Assembly: GCA_027627225.1 (NCBI GenBank)
Contig: CM051029.1
Location: 12,808,023-12,872,022, forward strand
Direction of reading: 5' to 3'
Length of the DNA: 64,000 bases
Source: Congeria kusceri
Taxonomy: Eukaryota > Mollusca > Bivalvia > Myida > Dreissenidae
A model generated the notes under the pieces. That model made no database searches and was not told the DNA's origin. It saw nothing but the letters and a program-made list of their open reading frames with translations. Both the position numbers and the translations under genes were made by a program. Positions 45,391-54,110 of the stretch are shown here, one piece after another (within the stretch, counting starts at the first letter, position 1; each line of letters begins with the position of its first letter).

Positions 45391-48224
45391 TTACTACTAC
45401 TACTACTACTGCTGTTGCTACTGGTACTACTTCTACTACTACTACAACTATTACTACTACTTATTCTTCGTCCTCTTCTACTAATACTACCACTACTACT
45501 ACTACTACTACTTCTACCAATATTACTACTACTACTACTACTACTACTATTACTTGTACACCAACAACATCAACAACAACATTTACCTCAACTACAGATA
45601 TTTCTACTATTACAATTACTACAACATTAACTGCTTCTACTACTTCTACTACTTCTATTACTACTATTACTATAACCACAACTGCAACAACAACACATTG
45701 TATAGGTGGGGTTTACTCAAACATACAAAAAAAGATACTGTAAACAAAAATATATCATTTATTAACAACGACAAATTGATATTAGCGCTGTCATATCTTC
45801 AGACACTTGCCAGCTTCGATTACTAGTATACATGTATGGTATTTAATACGTTTGTTGGTGTTTATTTGTGTGTTCTATGCTTTATTTAATGTTTTCAAAA
45901 TATTTGTATTCAAATGAGACAATAGACATACATGAATGGATGCGTGTAGTATATATACATGTATATAAATATATAGAAAATAATAGGTTACTGACTGGTC
46001 TTGTGTGTAATATATCAGGTGAGGCTTAGAATAATATGAGATGTGTATTGAAACTGACATGTTCAAGATAGTGTCAAAATTTACAATAGCGTGTTCAATT
46101 TTTGGTAAAACATGTTTGAGGCACGCAAAAAAAAACTGGTCCTGTGTAGTGACGTGTATTTCGTTTATTTGGAATGTATTGAAATTATTGTGTATGGGCG
46201 ATTTATAGTTCCATTGATGACGTCATACCACTACCAACGTGCTGGTTAATGTGAGTATTTAAAAATAACGTTTTCGTGATTTATGACGATTAAAAATAAT
46301 AAACTATATACGTTCTTGGTATCAAATTCTTTTGTTTTATTGAATCTGATTAATATTTACTGAATATGCTGACGTTATAGTTGAATCCGTGTAATATGAC
46401 GTACCTTTGTATCAGGCGATATAAGCATAGTGGTATGATAAAACTAAATTTTACGTTACGTTACAATAACTATTTTACAATATTAGAAAACTAGTTTATT
46501 TACATAGAGTTAATCTACTTTTCAAACACTCGGCAGTGCAAGCGTCATGTGTAAAGGTTAGATACCAGTAAATCATTGTGTATCCCTCCGTGGTCCATTC
46601 AAAATTAGTGCCTACTATTAAAGAGTTCCTCTACTCTTCTGGCATAAAAGCTATTTAGGTATCTCAGACATGCCTTTTGTGGTTATTTCTAATATCCTAT
46701 GCGTGTCTGCAACATTTTGGTGCACTTCTTGGAGGCTAACTTGAAAGGTGAACTTTAGGGGTGTGTTTACTGTGGTATGGGGCTTTTGTCGAAATATGAC
46801 TGCCGAAACCCTGTTTTCAACCGGTGCCTGCATTCAAGTGAGATGCATTTTCTTAGAAGTAACATGACATATCTTTTTTATTGCAAATTTTGGAAGATAA
46901 CATATTTTTCTTTAAATTGATACCAGGTTTGCACACTCTGAAATAAAGGAAATACTAGAAAAATGTTTGGAAAGTTTGCCGTTTTATAATGGGACCCTAT
47001 TGGAATTGGAATTACTGGTATGTAATCTAAACACGCATTGTACATGAGTCGACACGCTCGGAACTAATATTTGATAAATACCCACTGTACATATAATAAT
47101 GAACACAACCACTTTAGGGGTATGCAAATGCAGTTTACGGCATTTGTAATTAATATTAATAAGACATTTATTGTATGGTTACATTGCATTTAATTCGCAA
47201 ACCCTTTCCATTTTTTTTAGGTTTACTGAAATTAAATTTTGAAGATCAATTGAATTAAACTTCTTAAACTAAATTGAATAGAGTAAATTGCATACACTTC
47301 ATTAAACATGACATATAATCGCAATCACTTTACGTGTAAGTCATGATTAAACGCCATATTTCAGTGGTGTAAACTTAACCTTCTTTGTGTTTATACGTAA
47401 TAAAGGATAATACATGCAGACATATTACAAAAAATCTACCAACGAACGATCTTAAAATTCGTGCAGAGTTATATATTACGTCTTTATAAAAGAAATAATA
47501 TAGCACCATTCATTTCGTATCATACAACAATGTAATTTACAGATTTATCACTAAAGTGGATTTGCTTATTGTAACTGAAGAAGCATTTTCCATATGTGTA
47601 CAAAACCTGGTGACCTACATATTAAGACAAGTAATTATTTGTACTAAATAAAGTGGAATCTTAAATGCATCTGACTGCTCCATTTGTAGAACGCAGCAAC
47701 AACAAGATCAAAACATACAAAACAAAAACAACAACAACAATAACAACAACTACTACTACTGCTGCTGCTCCTGCTGCTGCTACTACTACTACTGCTACTG
47801 CTGCTGATGCTGATGATGATGATGATGTCAGCAGTTGAACAATTTGTTGTAGCAAATGCAATTGTAAAGCCTTACTTGCTGTCTGGATATTTATGGTCGT
47901 CATCAGTTGGTTGTTTGCTTTTGAACAAGCGTAAGTCCCAGATGTGCTGTCATTGAATGTTATAATATAAACATACACAGTAGTTACGTCTGTTGTTGAA
48001 GACATAGTGAACACACCTACACTTATTCGCTCAATAGAACAAACAGCACTGCACCTTCCTATGAGTTTACCTTCTCTGTAACACTCCACCTTTCTTACAT
48101 CGTTGCTATTCCAACTATACTCGAACGACAACTGCACATTTTGTTCTCCGACCTGAGCAAATTGATCGTAACACAATACTTTTAATATAAACATTGATAA
48201 AGATATCAACAAAACAATCGCCAT
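38960..48224 (-). CDS. Ig-superfamily receptor: 9 Ig-like + FN3 + TM + ITAM-like tail
   Basis: Fourteen exons (using the second transmembrane exon) join in consistent phases to 3,447 coding bases, 1,148 residues plus stop, with no internal stop. Order: signal peptide and V-like domain (47876-48224), eight C2/I-type Ig exons (45200 down to 41155), one FN3 exon, a transmembrane exon, three tail exons. Extracellular introns are all phase 1, the usual arrangement for shuffled Ig modules. Many N-glycosylation sequons are present. It should be a type I surface receptor. The tail has eight tyrosines: an ITAM-spaced pair YDTL-x7-YSSI, YEDL, and a terminal YVNM like the PI3K/Grb2 site of CD28-family tails. 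The domain count resembles nephrin/Sns, but I see no proof of orthology. An immune or adhesion role is inferred from architecture only. Confidence 0.9.
39414..39466 (-). CDS. Receptor exon 13: cytoplasmic tail (GSYETC)
   Basis: 53 bp, phase 2 to phase 1, donor gtaatt. Encodes RHNEASNTGGSYETCRI. Matches 10889-10935. Short, but its length and phases are exactly what the neighbours require. Confidence 0.85.
39685..39757 (-). CDS. Receptor exon 12: cytoplasmic tail (IYQTH, YEDL)
   Basis: 73 bp, phase 1 to phase 2, donor gtaagc. It encodes QNETKIYQTHSNSTGQYEDL then VKEP. Matches the relic at 11137-11205. Confidence 0.88.
40141..40248 (-). CDS. Receptor exon 11: transmembrane exon B
   Basis: 108 bp, phase 1-1, encoding VDNGSATSAVGGSVGGALG then VAVLIALSILIW and the stop-transfer RCRSHG. 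Donor gtacat. It joins in phase to the tail exons, so it is used in the full-length signalling form. Its similarity to exon A shows a local exon duplication. Confidence 0.9.
40446..40588 (-). CDS. Alternative transmembrane exon A (short basic tail)
   Basis: Acceptor atattacag gives the same phase as exon B and the same first residues (VDKSSAAPAIGG). A hydrophobic span GVGIIIAFIVVI follows. The frame then runs into a GGAC-type simple repeat encoding EGRTDGRNKGRTDGHKV and a stop, with no donor in the phase needed for the tail exons. It could give a membrane-anchored form with a short basic tail and no tyrosine motifs, or be a decayed duplicate of exon B. Confidence 0.7.
40705..40998 (-). CDS. 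Receptor exon 10: fibronectin type III domain
   Basis: 294 bp, phase 1-1. LHVSQVGNTELVVKWVPGFN, NFTIRYKEVD, YNWTIKGLKPNTAYQLKM and AQNTIGKSDW form a typical FN3 fold with the conserved Trp, Tyr and LKPNTxYxL box. It is the membrane-proximal domain. Confidence 0.92.
41155..41469 (-). CDS. Receptor exon 9: Ig domain 9, no canonical cysteines
   Basis: 315 bp, phase 1-1. VVFTFTIKAFPAP, SSDFTWYKHEDGEW and DDYAEYMVNVSN keep the I-set pattern and Trp, while both disulfide cysteines are replaced by Phe and Met. Like some I-set domains it would fold without the bond. Confidence 0.88.
41565..41858 (-). CDS. Receptor exon 8: Ig domain 8, no core Trp
   Basis: 294 bp, phase 1-1. IEFVCDTDGDPVPVVRI and AGHYKCLANN retain both cysteines, but the C-strand tryptophan is missing (VVRI in its place). 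Confidence 0.88.
42245..42529 (-). CDS. Receptor exon 7: Ig domain 7
   Basis: 285 bp, phase 1-1. LTVLCNLSRDGNPPATDFYW and EGEYRCYSTN are diagnostic (GEYRC is the classical YxC box). Confidence 0.9.
42597..42725. repeat. Intronic ~58-bp tandem duplication
   Basis: Two copies of ataattcaagcataaccctg through atatgtatgtaatatt lie head to tail in the intron between Ig exons 6 and 7, differing at a couple of bases. Confidence 0.9.
42826..43116 (-). CDS. Receptor exon 6: Ig domain 6
   Basis: 291 bp, phase 1-1. FNIACFSSSVPAAVISW and VLTCTARNYM are diagnostic; donor gtacgt. Confidence 0.9.
43235..43540 (-). CDS. Receptor exon 5: Ig domain 5
   Basis: 306 bp, phase 1-1. LQLVCSANSRPASIFSW and NYTCLAHNTM are diagnostic. 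The donor is gtaaga. Confidence 0.9.
43695..43973 (-). CDS. Receptor exon 4: Ig domain 4
   Basis: 279 bp, phase 1-1. FSILCESDANPRATVFW and AWTCYAFNI give the Cys-Trp-Cys set; it is a compact C2/I-type domain. Confidence 0.9.
44132..44428 (-). CDS. Receptor exon 3: Ig domain 3
   Basis: 297 bp, phase 1-1. VEWTCSSSGYPSPTYRW and NVSCEASNMF carry the Ig Cys-Trp-Cys set. Several NxS/T sequons (NSNLS, NETV, NVS, NGT). Confidence 0.9.
44901..45200 (-). CDS. Receptor exon 2: Ig domain 2
   Basis: 300 bp, phase 1-1, acceptor tttttcag, donor gtaagt. Canonical pair in YTCFTSQTRPAPNIMWF and ESVSCVSTY. The T left before the GT donor mimics a Cys codon; when spliced the residue becomes Phe. Confidence 0.9.
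45295..45700. repeat. CAA to ACT trinucleotide microsatellite
   Basis: (caa)n then (act)n with interruptions. The plus strand in one frame reads as a long Thr/Ser-rich chain, other frames as poly-Leu or poly-Val. Its position in intron 1 parallels the AGT microsatellite in intron 1 of the degraded copy. Confidence 0.93.
45985..46445. repeat. Dispersed repeat copy 1
   Basis: Shares with 56725-57690 a series of blocks: taatatatcaggtgaggctt, ctgtgtagtga, ttccattgatgacgtc, tatttatgacgattaaa-like, ggtatcaaat and agcatagtggtatgata. Non-coding, probably a non-autonomous transposon. Confidence 0.8.
47733..47830. repeat. Mixed CAA/ACT/CTG/GAT microsatellite
   Basis: Trinucleotide tract just downstream (minus sense) of the V-like exon's donor. 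Read-through would give poly-Ala/Val, but the good gtaagg donor lies before it. Confidence 0.92.
47876..48224 (-). CDS. Receptor exon 1: signal peptide and V-like domain
   Basis: ATG at 48224; MAIVLLISLSMFILKVLC is a clear signal peptide, cleaved near the Cys-Tyr. The domain reads YDQFAQVGEQNVQLSFEY, VECYREGKLIGRCSAVCS, DSTSGTYACSK. The B-strand cysteine is replaced by Phe, while cysteines at VECY, GRCSAVCS and YACS are shared with the exon at 14113-14479. It ends in phase 1 at a gtaagg donor. The downstream microsatellite is intronic. Confidence 0.92.
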
Positions 48225-48630
48225 TCTGTATTCTTAACAATTTTTTTTATTTAAATGTCAGTCATGTTAATGAAAGAGCTACTCTCATCTAATCGAAGTA
48301 TTTAGTAACATCCTGTGTGTGTATTTATGTAAGGTTAGATCAAAATGAAAATCAAAGCTCTGCATGCATTTCTAATGTCGTATACTATGATATTTTATAT
48401 AATGCAGACTAAAGTGGACTGATAAAAGCTTTCAGTATATTATAAACATCGAATGCAATATTAAACCATGCAGTAGCATTTTTACAGATTAAAGTCAGTT
48501 CGAATACAAACTCTATAATTTTTAAATTAAGTGTGAAATCGTTTACAAGGTAATAGAACCCATATCTATTTGTGTGACCACGAATGAAATAAAAGCTGCA
48601 TTGGATTAAAATTTAGTTTGTTTTTATTTT

Positions 48631-48660
48631 ATGCTTGTTTTTTTGAAGTTGATTTTTAGT
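48631..48660 (+). CDS. Candidate signal-peptide exon
   Basis: ATG CTT GTT... encodes MLVFLKLIFS, 30 bp, and a weak gttttа-type donor follows. It joins in phase 0 to the Ig exon, which itself needs a phase-0 acceptor. The donor is poor, so this is tentative. Confidence 0.3.
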
Positions 48661-50669
48661 GTTTTATAAAGCAGTTGAGAGTGCGATGCTTAACTTAATC
48701 AACACAGAAAATATATCAAACACAATATAACAAGACAACACACTAGGTAAATATGCGTGCATTAGAAAATGTGACATATTATATTAAGGATTTCTACAAT
48801 GTCAGTGTGTGTATTTATATACAGACGAAATAGCATGAATAAGAATTCAAATACATTTATCAAATCTCCAAGAAATTGAATTGGTTCTTAGTTGCAGTCG
48901 ACTAAAACAGTAATCAACTACTGTTTTGGGCAACGCTTAAGTGTGGAATGGCTAAAAACGAACAATGGGAGTAATACTGAAGAAACGCCCGCTGTGCAAA
49001 TATTTAATAATAATCTCTGTACTTCAACTCCGACACAGCTCCCGCAATATTTGGAATGTTTTTGCTTTTCAACTACTAATTATTCATGTGCTATCAAAGT
49101 GATTAACGAGTCAAATAACGGTCAAAAATGGCGTTGTTCTGCAGCCATTGATGGAGTGACTGAGTACAGCAACTACTACATTATAAATGTCAAATGTAAG
49201 TAAATGGTCAGCTCACTGAGTTGCCTTCTTGGACGCCTGTACAGATATTAACAACAGTTCATTTAAACAATTTCCGTAATTAAATACATTTTTGGGTGAA
49301 TTAATTATAAAATAACTACTGCATAACTGACGTATAAATAAATAAATACATAAATAAATACATAAATATTGAAATAAATAAATAAATAAATATTGAAATA
49401 AATAAATAAATAAATAAATGTGTAGAATGCATGCGAGTTAATAAGCATGCATATATCATGAATGCATTTTACATTGCAGCAACATCACCACCGTCTATAA
49501 CTTCTACATGTAAATATGGTTTAATTCTAATGAGTTCTAAATGGTGCTAGTATAGTACACACTTGTTATAATTGTCTGAGTCACAGAGAAAACAGACAAT
49601 CAATTAAGACAAATACAACTTTTATAACTGCCTTTCACTTTGAAGACAATAAAATAGATTTGCCCACATTTTAATTAAAACATAGTTTAAATACGGTGGG
49701 CATGATTATGTCGTTTCAGAAATGACAACTACCAAAAAGTCCAACCCAACCACAATGTATGACTTAACCACACCCAATACAACAAAGTCTTCAAATTCTA
49801 CATTTTCTGAAACAATAAGGAGTGCAACGCCACAATTTGGGTTATGGATACTTGCACCAGTTACAATTGTGATTGTTGTTATCGTCATGATATCTTTTAT
49901 TTGCTATATCAAAGGCTATGCGTTTGTTTGTCGGAAATAATTTAGATTCTATTATGTTGAACGTTTTGGTATCCGTCTAACCTACTATAATGCTAGTGTC
50001 AATCACTGGAACATGAACATTACGATACACGCAGTGACGTGTGCATATCACTTGTCTAAAATGGATGGTTTAACTATTTAACTGTTTATGTATAGGTGGT
50101 CAACAACAGTAACTGGAATTTCGTCAGAATTTTATCAGTCATATTACAAGATAACATTAATAAGATTTATTAACCGTTTTTTGTATTACTAAAACATACC
50201 TGCATATGTATAGTTTTTTATGTATTCGGTTGTATTTACGTGTATGTAAAAGTATGTATAAGTGTGTTTATCTACGTATGTGTTCCACAGGACTTACCAA
50301 AGAAGAACTAATAAGCATTGCACTTGGAGTTGTTTTCGAAGTTGGTTTGATTGCTTGAGTTGAGTGCATCGTATATTTGATATGCTGGAGAGGTACGTTT
50401 ATCATAAAGTATATTCATGTGTTAATCATATAAGATGGCCTCGTTTGAATCACACATTTTATATTAAATATTACATTTTTTTTCCATTTTCAATTTATAC
50501 AAATCATTATTAATATTTACTTCAATACATGTTGTAGGTACATCTTAAAATGTATTCTTTCAATGTATAAGCAATTTCAGAAAAGAAGCGAAGTAAGACG
50601 GATCGTAAACCCCGAACTTATTACAACTGTATTCAAGACAAACATTATTGTTCTTCGAGCATTACATAA
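48631..50669 (+). CDS. Divergent short Ig-like receptor gene
   Basis: A plus-strand gene arranged head to head with the long receptor, about 400 bp between the two start codons. Candidate exons: signal peptide (48631-48660), one Ig-like exon (48898-49195), a tiny stalk exon (49480-49509 or -49518), a stalk plus transmembrane exon with its own stop (49720-49940), a second transmembrane-like exon (50291-50392) and a short tail exon (50581-50669). The Ig exon ends with the same T|GTAAGT phase-1 junction as the long receptor's exons. The model is incomplete: some splice combinations make TAA at the stalk/TM junction and the second transmembrane exon has an in-frame TGA. It may be a real short receptor with alternative ends or a partly decayed gene. 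Confidence 0.6.
48898..49195 (+). CDS. Ig-like exon of the divergent gene
   Basis: Acceptor tcttagttgcag, donor gtaagt in phase 1. Contains RLSVEWLKTNNGSN, LECFCFSTTNYSCAIKV and GQKWRCSAAIDG, ending YYIINVK. Trp and several cysteines are suitable for an Ig-like fold of unusual spacing. Phase 1 at the acceptor would give an immediate stop, so phase 0 is required. Confidence 0.65.
49335..49420. repeat. AAAT tetranucleotide microsatellite
   Basis: Runs of aaataaataaat interrupted by attg, in the intron of the divergent Ig gene. Confidence 0.93.
49480..49518 (+). CDS. Tiny stalk exon (STSPPSITST)
   Basis: Acceptor acattgcag. With the gtaaat donor at 49510 it is 30 bp; with a weaker donor after 49518 it is 39 bp. 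Both keep phase 1. The longer form joins to the next exon as Glu, the shorter one as TAA. Confidence 0.4.
49720..49940 (+). CDS. Stalk, transmembrane segment and short tail
   Basis: Acceptor tcgtttcag. Encodes a Thr/Ser/Asn-rich mucin-like stalk (MTTTKKSNPTTMYDLTTPNT, then KSSNSTFSETIRS), a strongly hydrophobic span (ILAPVTIVIVVIVMISFICY) and a short end IKGYAFVCRK followed by TAA. It anchors the protein with almost no cytoplasmic tail and no tyrosine signalling motif. Confidence 0.65.
50291..50392 (+). pseudogene. Second transmembrane-like exon with in-frame TGA
   Basis: Acceptor ttccacag, donor gtacgt, 102 bp, phase 1-1. Reads LTKEELISIALGVVFEVGLI, Ala, stop (TGA at 50356-50358), then VECIVYLICWR. 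Organised like the transmembrane exons of the long receptor (short linker, hydrophobic span, basic residue). The TGA makes it a dead or truncating exon. Confidence 0.5.
50581..50669 (+). CDS. Candidate basic tail exon
   Basis: Acceptor gcaatttcag. If joined in phase after exon 50291-50392 it reads KKRSKTDRKPRTYYNCIQDK then HYCSSSIT and TAA. A basic juxtamembrane segment plus TYYNC. Support is only by phase and composition. Confidence 0.4.
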
Positions 50670-51944
50670 CGAATGCAGACGTTTCAGCGAACAGTGATTT
50701 CTTGTTAAATTAATACATATCTGTACTTCTACACTTTTGTTTATTTAAGTGACGATTCCTTAAAATTGTAATTTGTTGCGTGTTAGTTTTATTATATCCA
50801 GTGATGTTTAATTGTGTGTTGAAATGCGAGAGGTTTGTTACGGTTGATGTTTATTTGCATTTTGTTGAGTAATCATAGACGTAGATCTTACTGCAAATTA
50901 AACATGCAGGCTTAGTCTGTGATTTAACTCAACGCGTTTATAAAAATACAATACTTTTCTTTAATCATATAAAAATACGACTATTAACAAGTATAAGCAA
51001 CAAAGGGAAATAAATCGTGCAATTTATATAACCAGAACAGTACAGAGTTAACTGCAGATACAACTTTGGCATTGAAATACGTGAATATACACGTGGTATA
51101 CCATGATGATATGCAACGTGTTTTTTTTTACTTGTATGTGTGTACACACCTAAATTCATTATAGAACATGTATATTAATAAATGAAATATAAAGGCACAG
51201 TGACTGTATTCTTTTTTTTTTTATTCTTTAAAACAACATATTTACACTTGTTTGTTTTACATAATCTAATGTAAATGAGACAGTAAACATAATCATTGCC
51301 ATAATCTGCGCCAAATAAAATGTTATGAATGGCAAGTACTTCAAAATATATTGTGCTGGATTTCAACAATATAGAAAATGCATGCCACAAAGTAACTTTC
51401 GAAATTAAATATTTGCGATTTACTTTTAATATTAATTAAATCTCCTATATTGATACAAACCATTTGAACGTAGATTGTAAACTAATAATTATATATATAT
51501 AATGAAAACAAGTACAAAACTACTGTAAGATACAGTTTATAATCCTAAATACATTGAGTAGTATTATAGTCTGGCAGAACCTGCAGTGGAGAATGCAATG
51601 CTTATATACAAAATGTTTTTTGTTTTTTTTGAAAGGGCGATACCACAACCGATACCACAACTCTCACAATTTAAGATGGCGTCCAATATGGCCGCCAAAA
51701 GTAATGTGTGGTCTAAACTTTGGTTTTCTAATTGATTTAGTCGATAATGTTCTTGTTAAAAACGAGTATTTGTTATTAAAGTAAACACATAGTATCACTT
51801 TTAGAAGTGTAGTTATTTGCAAAAATGTAGGTACGCCGAAAATTTCAAAAATAATACATTCGTATGACAAAGTCATTTTGGTATCTCTTTCACACAATTT
51901 TTGAAATTTAAAAATGTATTTCACATATTTATGTTAAAGTTTAT
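50670..51944. other. Non-coding interval
   Basis: No exon recognised; short T runs near 51120 and 51212. At 51670-51700 aagatggcgtccaatatggc looks like an Inr/YY1-type promoter word (aagatggcg), but no open exon follows. Confidence 0.45.
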
Positions 51945-53640
51945 CTGAGCACTTCGTGCTCGGTGGGCTTTTGGTATAGGGGGTCGCTAGAGTTATGCCC
52001 CCTTTTGCACGAGAAAAACTGAAAATGGACTTTGTGCAATATACAGAGCAGAAGATGTGTATTAGCAGAAGACTTCATATTTTTGTTAGCTCACATGAGT
52101 GCTTGGTGAACTATTGGTACAGGTATACTGTCCTGCATCATCCATAATGCGTGATCAATTGTGCGCCAGTATGCAATAGAGACCACTTTTCATTCAGTCT
52201 GTACCAAACTTGCACAACCTGTGTATGACCATAAATTGTTATTCGATAATGGCCAGATCAGACCAGGAACACTAGAGTTATTTTCCCTTGTATGAGAAAA
52301 ACTGCAAAATGCACTTGTGCAACAAACACACTTCATTTTTTATCTGAACTTGACCAAACTTGCACAACCTGTGTATGGCAATAGGATTTCAAAATATTCC
52401 AAACATGACAACTAGACACAAGAGCCACTGCCCCTTGTTTGTGAAAAAAATAAACATGGACAATATGCAGGATAGAAAATTTATTTGTTGTCTAATCTTG
52501 ACCAAATTATATTAATCGTATACGACCATAAGGTCAATGTCCAATATGGGCCAGATCGAATCAGAGGTATCGGCCCTTATGTATGAAAAAAAAAATTGTC
52601 AATTATTGGCATTCAGTTTCCACAGAAAATTAACTTTTAATTCCTTGTTGACTACACTTACACCGTTTGTGAATAACAATAAGATTTCACCTGGGTGCAC
52701 AATGATGGGGCAGGTAGAACAATGAGTACTAGAGTTATTTCCCTTGGTTATGAGAAAATTTGCAAAAATGGACTTTGTGAAGCATAGGAAACTTCATTTT
52801 CCATCTAGTGTTGATCAAACTTGCTTGTGCATTGCCATAAGATGTCATAATAAACCAAAGAATTTCCCTGATTTGGCTATAAATACATGTTACAGAGTTA
52901 TTTGCACTTGTTTGTGAAAAAAGCAACAAAATGGACTATGTGTAGGATAGAGACGTCAATTTCACTAGTGATGACAACAAATAGTATTTGAGGAACCAGT
53001 TAATTGGTTTTGGTATTGGTGCTGCTACCTGGTAAGATGATGATTTGATTGGATGACTACTCCTTATCGATAATAAACGTACCACTGACTGGTGTATATA
53101 TTGCTGTTACTTGCGACGGTTTTAATTATTGTGTAAAAATAAGGAACAAAACACCGTCAACTGAATGTTTGAACCTCATGTGATTGTAGGGATAGGATGA
53201 ACATCTGTGTTATGTAAGTCTGATCGGGCATGATAAGTAAGCTTGAGCCCTGTTCCCTTGAGTTTCGACCCATGTGATTAACATGAGTAGGCCGGACAGA
53301 CATCTGTATATCGCCTGTCGATTGCCAGGTTAATTTCATGAGAAGGCCTGACAGGCATCTGTATCGCACCTGTCGATTGCCAGGTCAACAACAGTAGGAC
53401 ATCTGTCTGAAATGAGTCAGTTTTTTGTCGATGACATTCAGATGTTAGAGATGGTCTCTGTTATTAGTAATGTCAACTTATTACCTGTACTCAGGTGAGC
53501 GCTTTGGTCCATCATGACCTTTTTGTTTAATCTTGACCAAACTTGCACTGTTTTTGCATGACCATAAAGTCTCAGTCAATGTCTAACATGGGCCAGGTCG
53601 GACCTGAAAGATCATAGTTATTGAATCTTGTTTTACAACA
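51945..53640. repeat. Degenerate ~150-bp tandem array, at least 6 copies
   Basis: ttgaccaaacttgcacaacc and related forms recur at about 52203, 52348, 52499, 52650, 52811 and 53533, with agagttatttcccttgt and aaaatggactttgtgcaa in between. The block starts with gagcacttcgtgctcggtgg. The part at 52950-53500 is a different sequence containing a ~60-bp duplication (gcctgtcgattgccaggt). Confidence 0.85.
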
Positions 53641-54110
53641 AAAAAGTACTATGTTCTTGATATAGACATCATTTTTCACTTGGGATGGCAACACATAGTA
53701 TTTCAGTAACCGGTTGATAGTTGTTGGTATTTAAGCTGTTAACCAGTGAGGTATCAATGTCATTTATAAGAACTAACATGAGTGCCATGGTCATAAAGAT
53801 TCGCCCGTCAAAGAAGTTTTTTGAGATAAAGATTCAGTTACTAAAGAGAAACAATTGAAAAAGTAATATGGTAGTGCAATGGTACTTGTGCATCTAATTC
53901 ATCTCCACAGCCTCCCTCTGTGTGGTGAGTTCAGTTATCAAAACTATTCCTTGTATATTCTTAAATATATATAAAGACAACACAATATGCTAAGTATAGT
54001 TCTTCACTTCCCCATCTCATGATGGCGATAATTTAGCCAAATATTCAAATTTATTCAATCTTATTTAAAAATCCGTGGATGCATGACAACATTTTATCTG
54101 AGCAAATATT
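53641..54110. other. Non-coding spacer between arrays
   Basis: No exon recognised. It begins with a relic of the previous array. Confidence 0.5.

Larger units (their letters stand above)
45201..47875. other. Receptor intron 1 with microsatellites and a repeat copy
   Basis: About 2.7 kb. It holds CAA/ACT trinucleotide repeats (45295-45700), a dispersed-repeat copy (about 45985-46445) and a CAA/CTG/GAT microsatellite (47733-47830). No further Ig exon was found. Confidence 0.7.

Noticed and set aside
45232..45630. Long open frame on the plus strand, poly-Gln then poly-Leu
   Set aside because: It is a direct translation of CAA/ACT microsatellite with no start context, splice support or flanking domain.
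38960..48224. Calling the long receptor nephrin
   Set aside because: The domain count fits, but the V-like first domain, the tail motifs and the degraded neighbouring copy do not point specifically to nephrin; orthology needs a tree.
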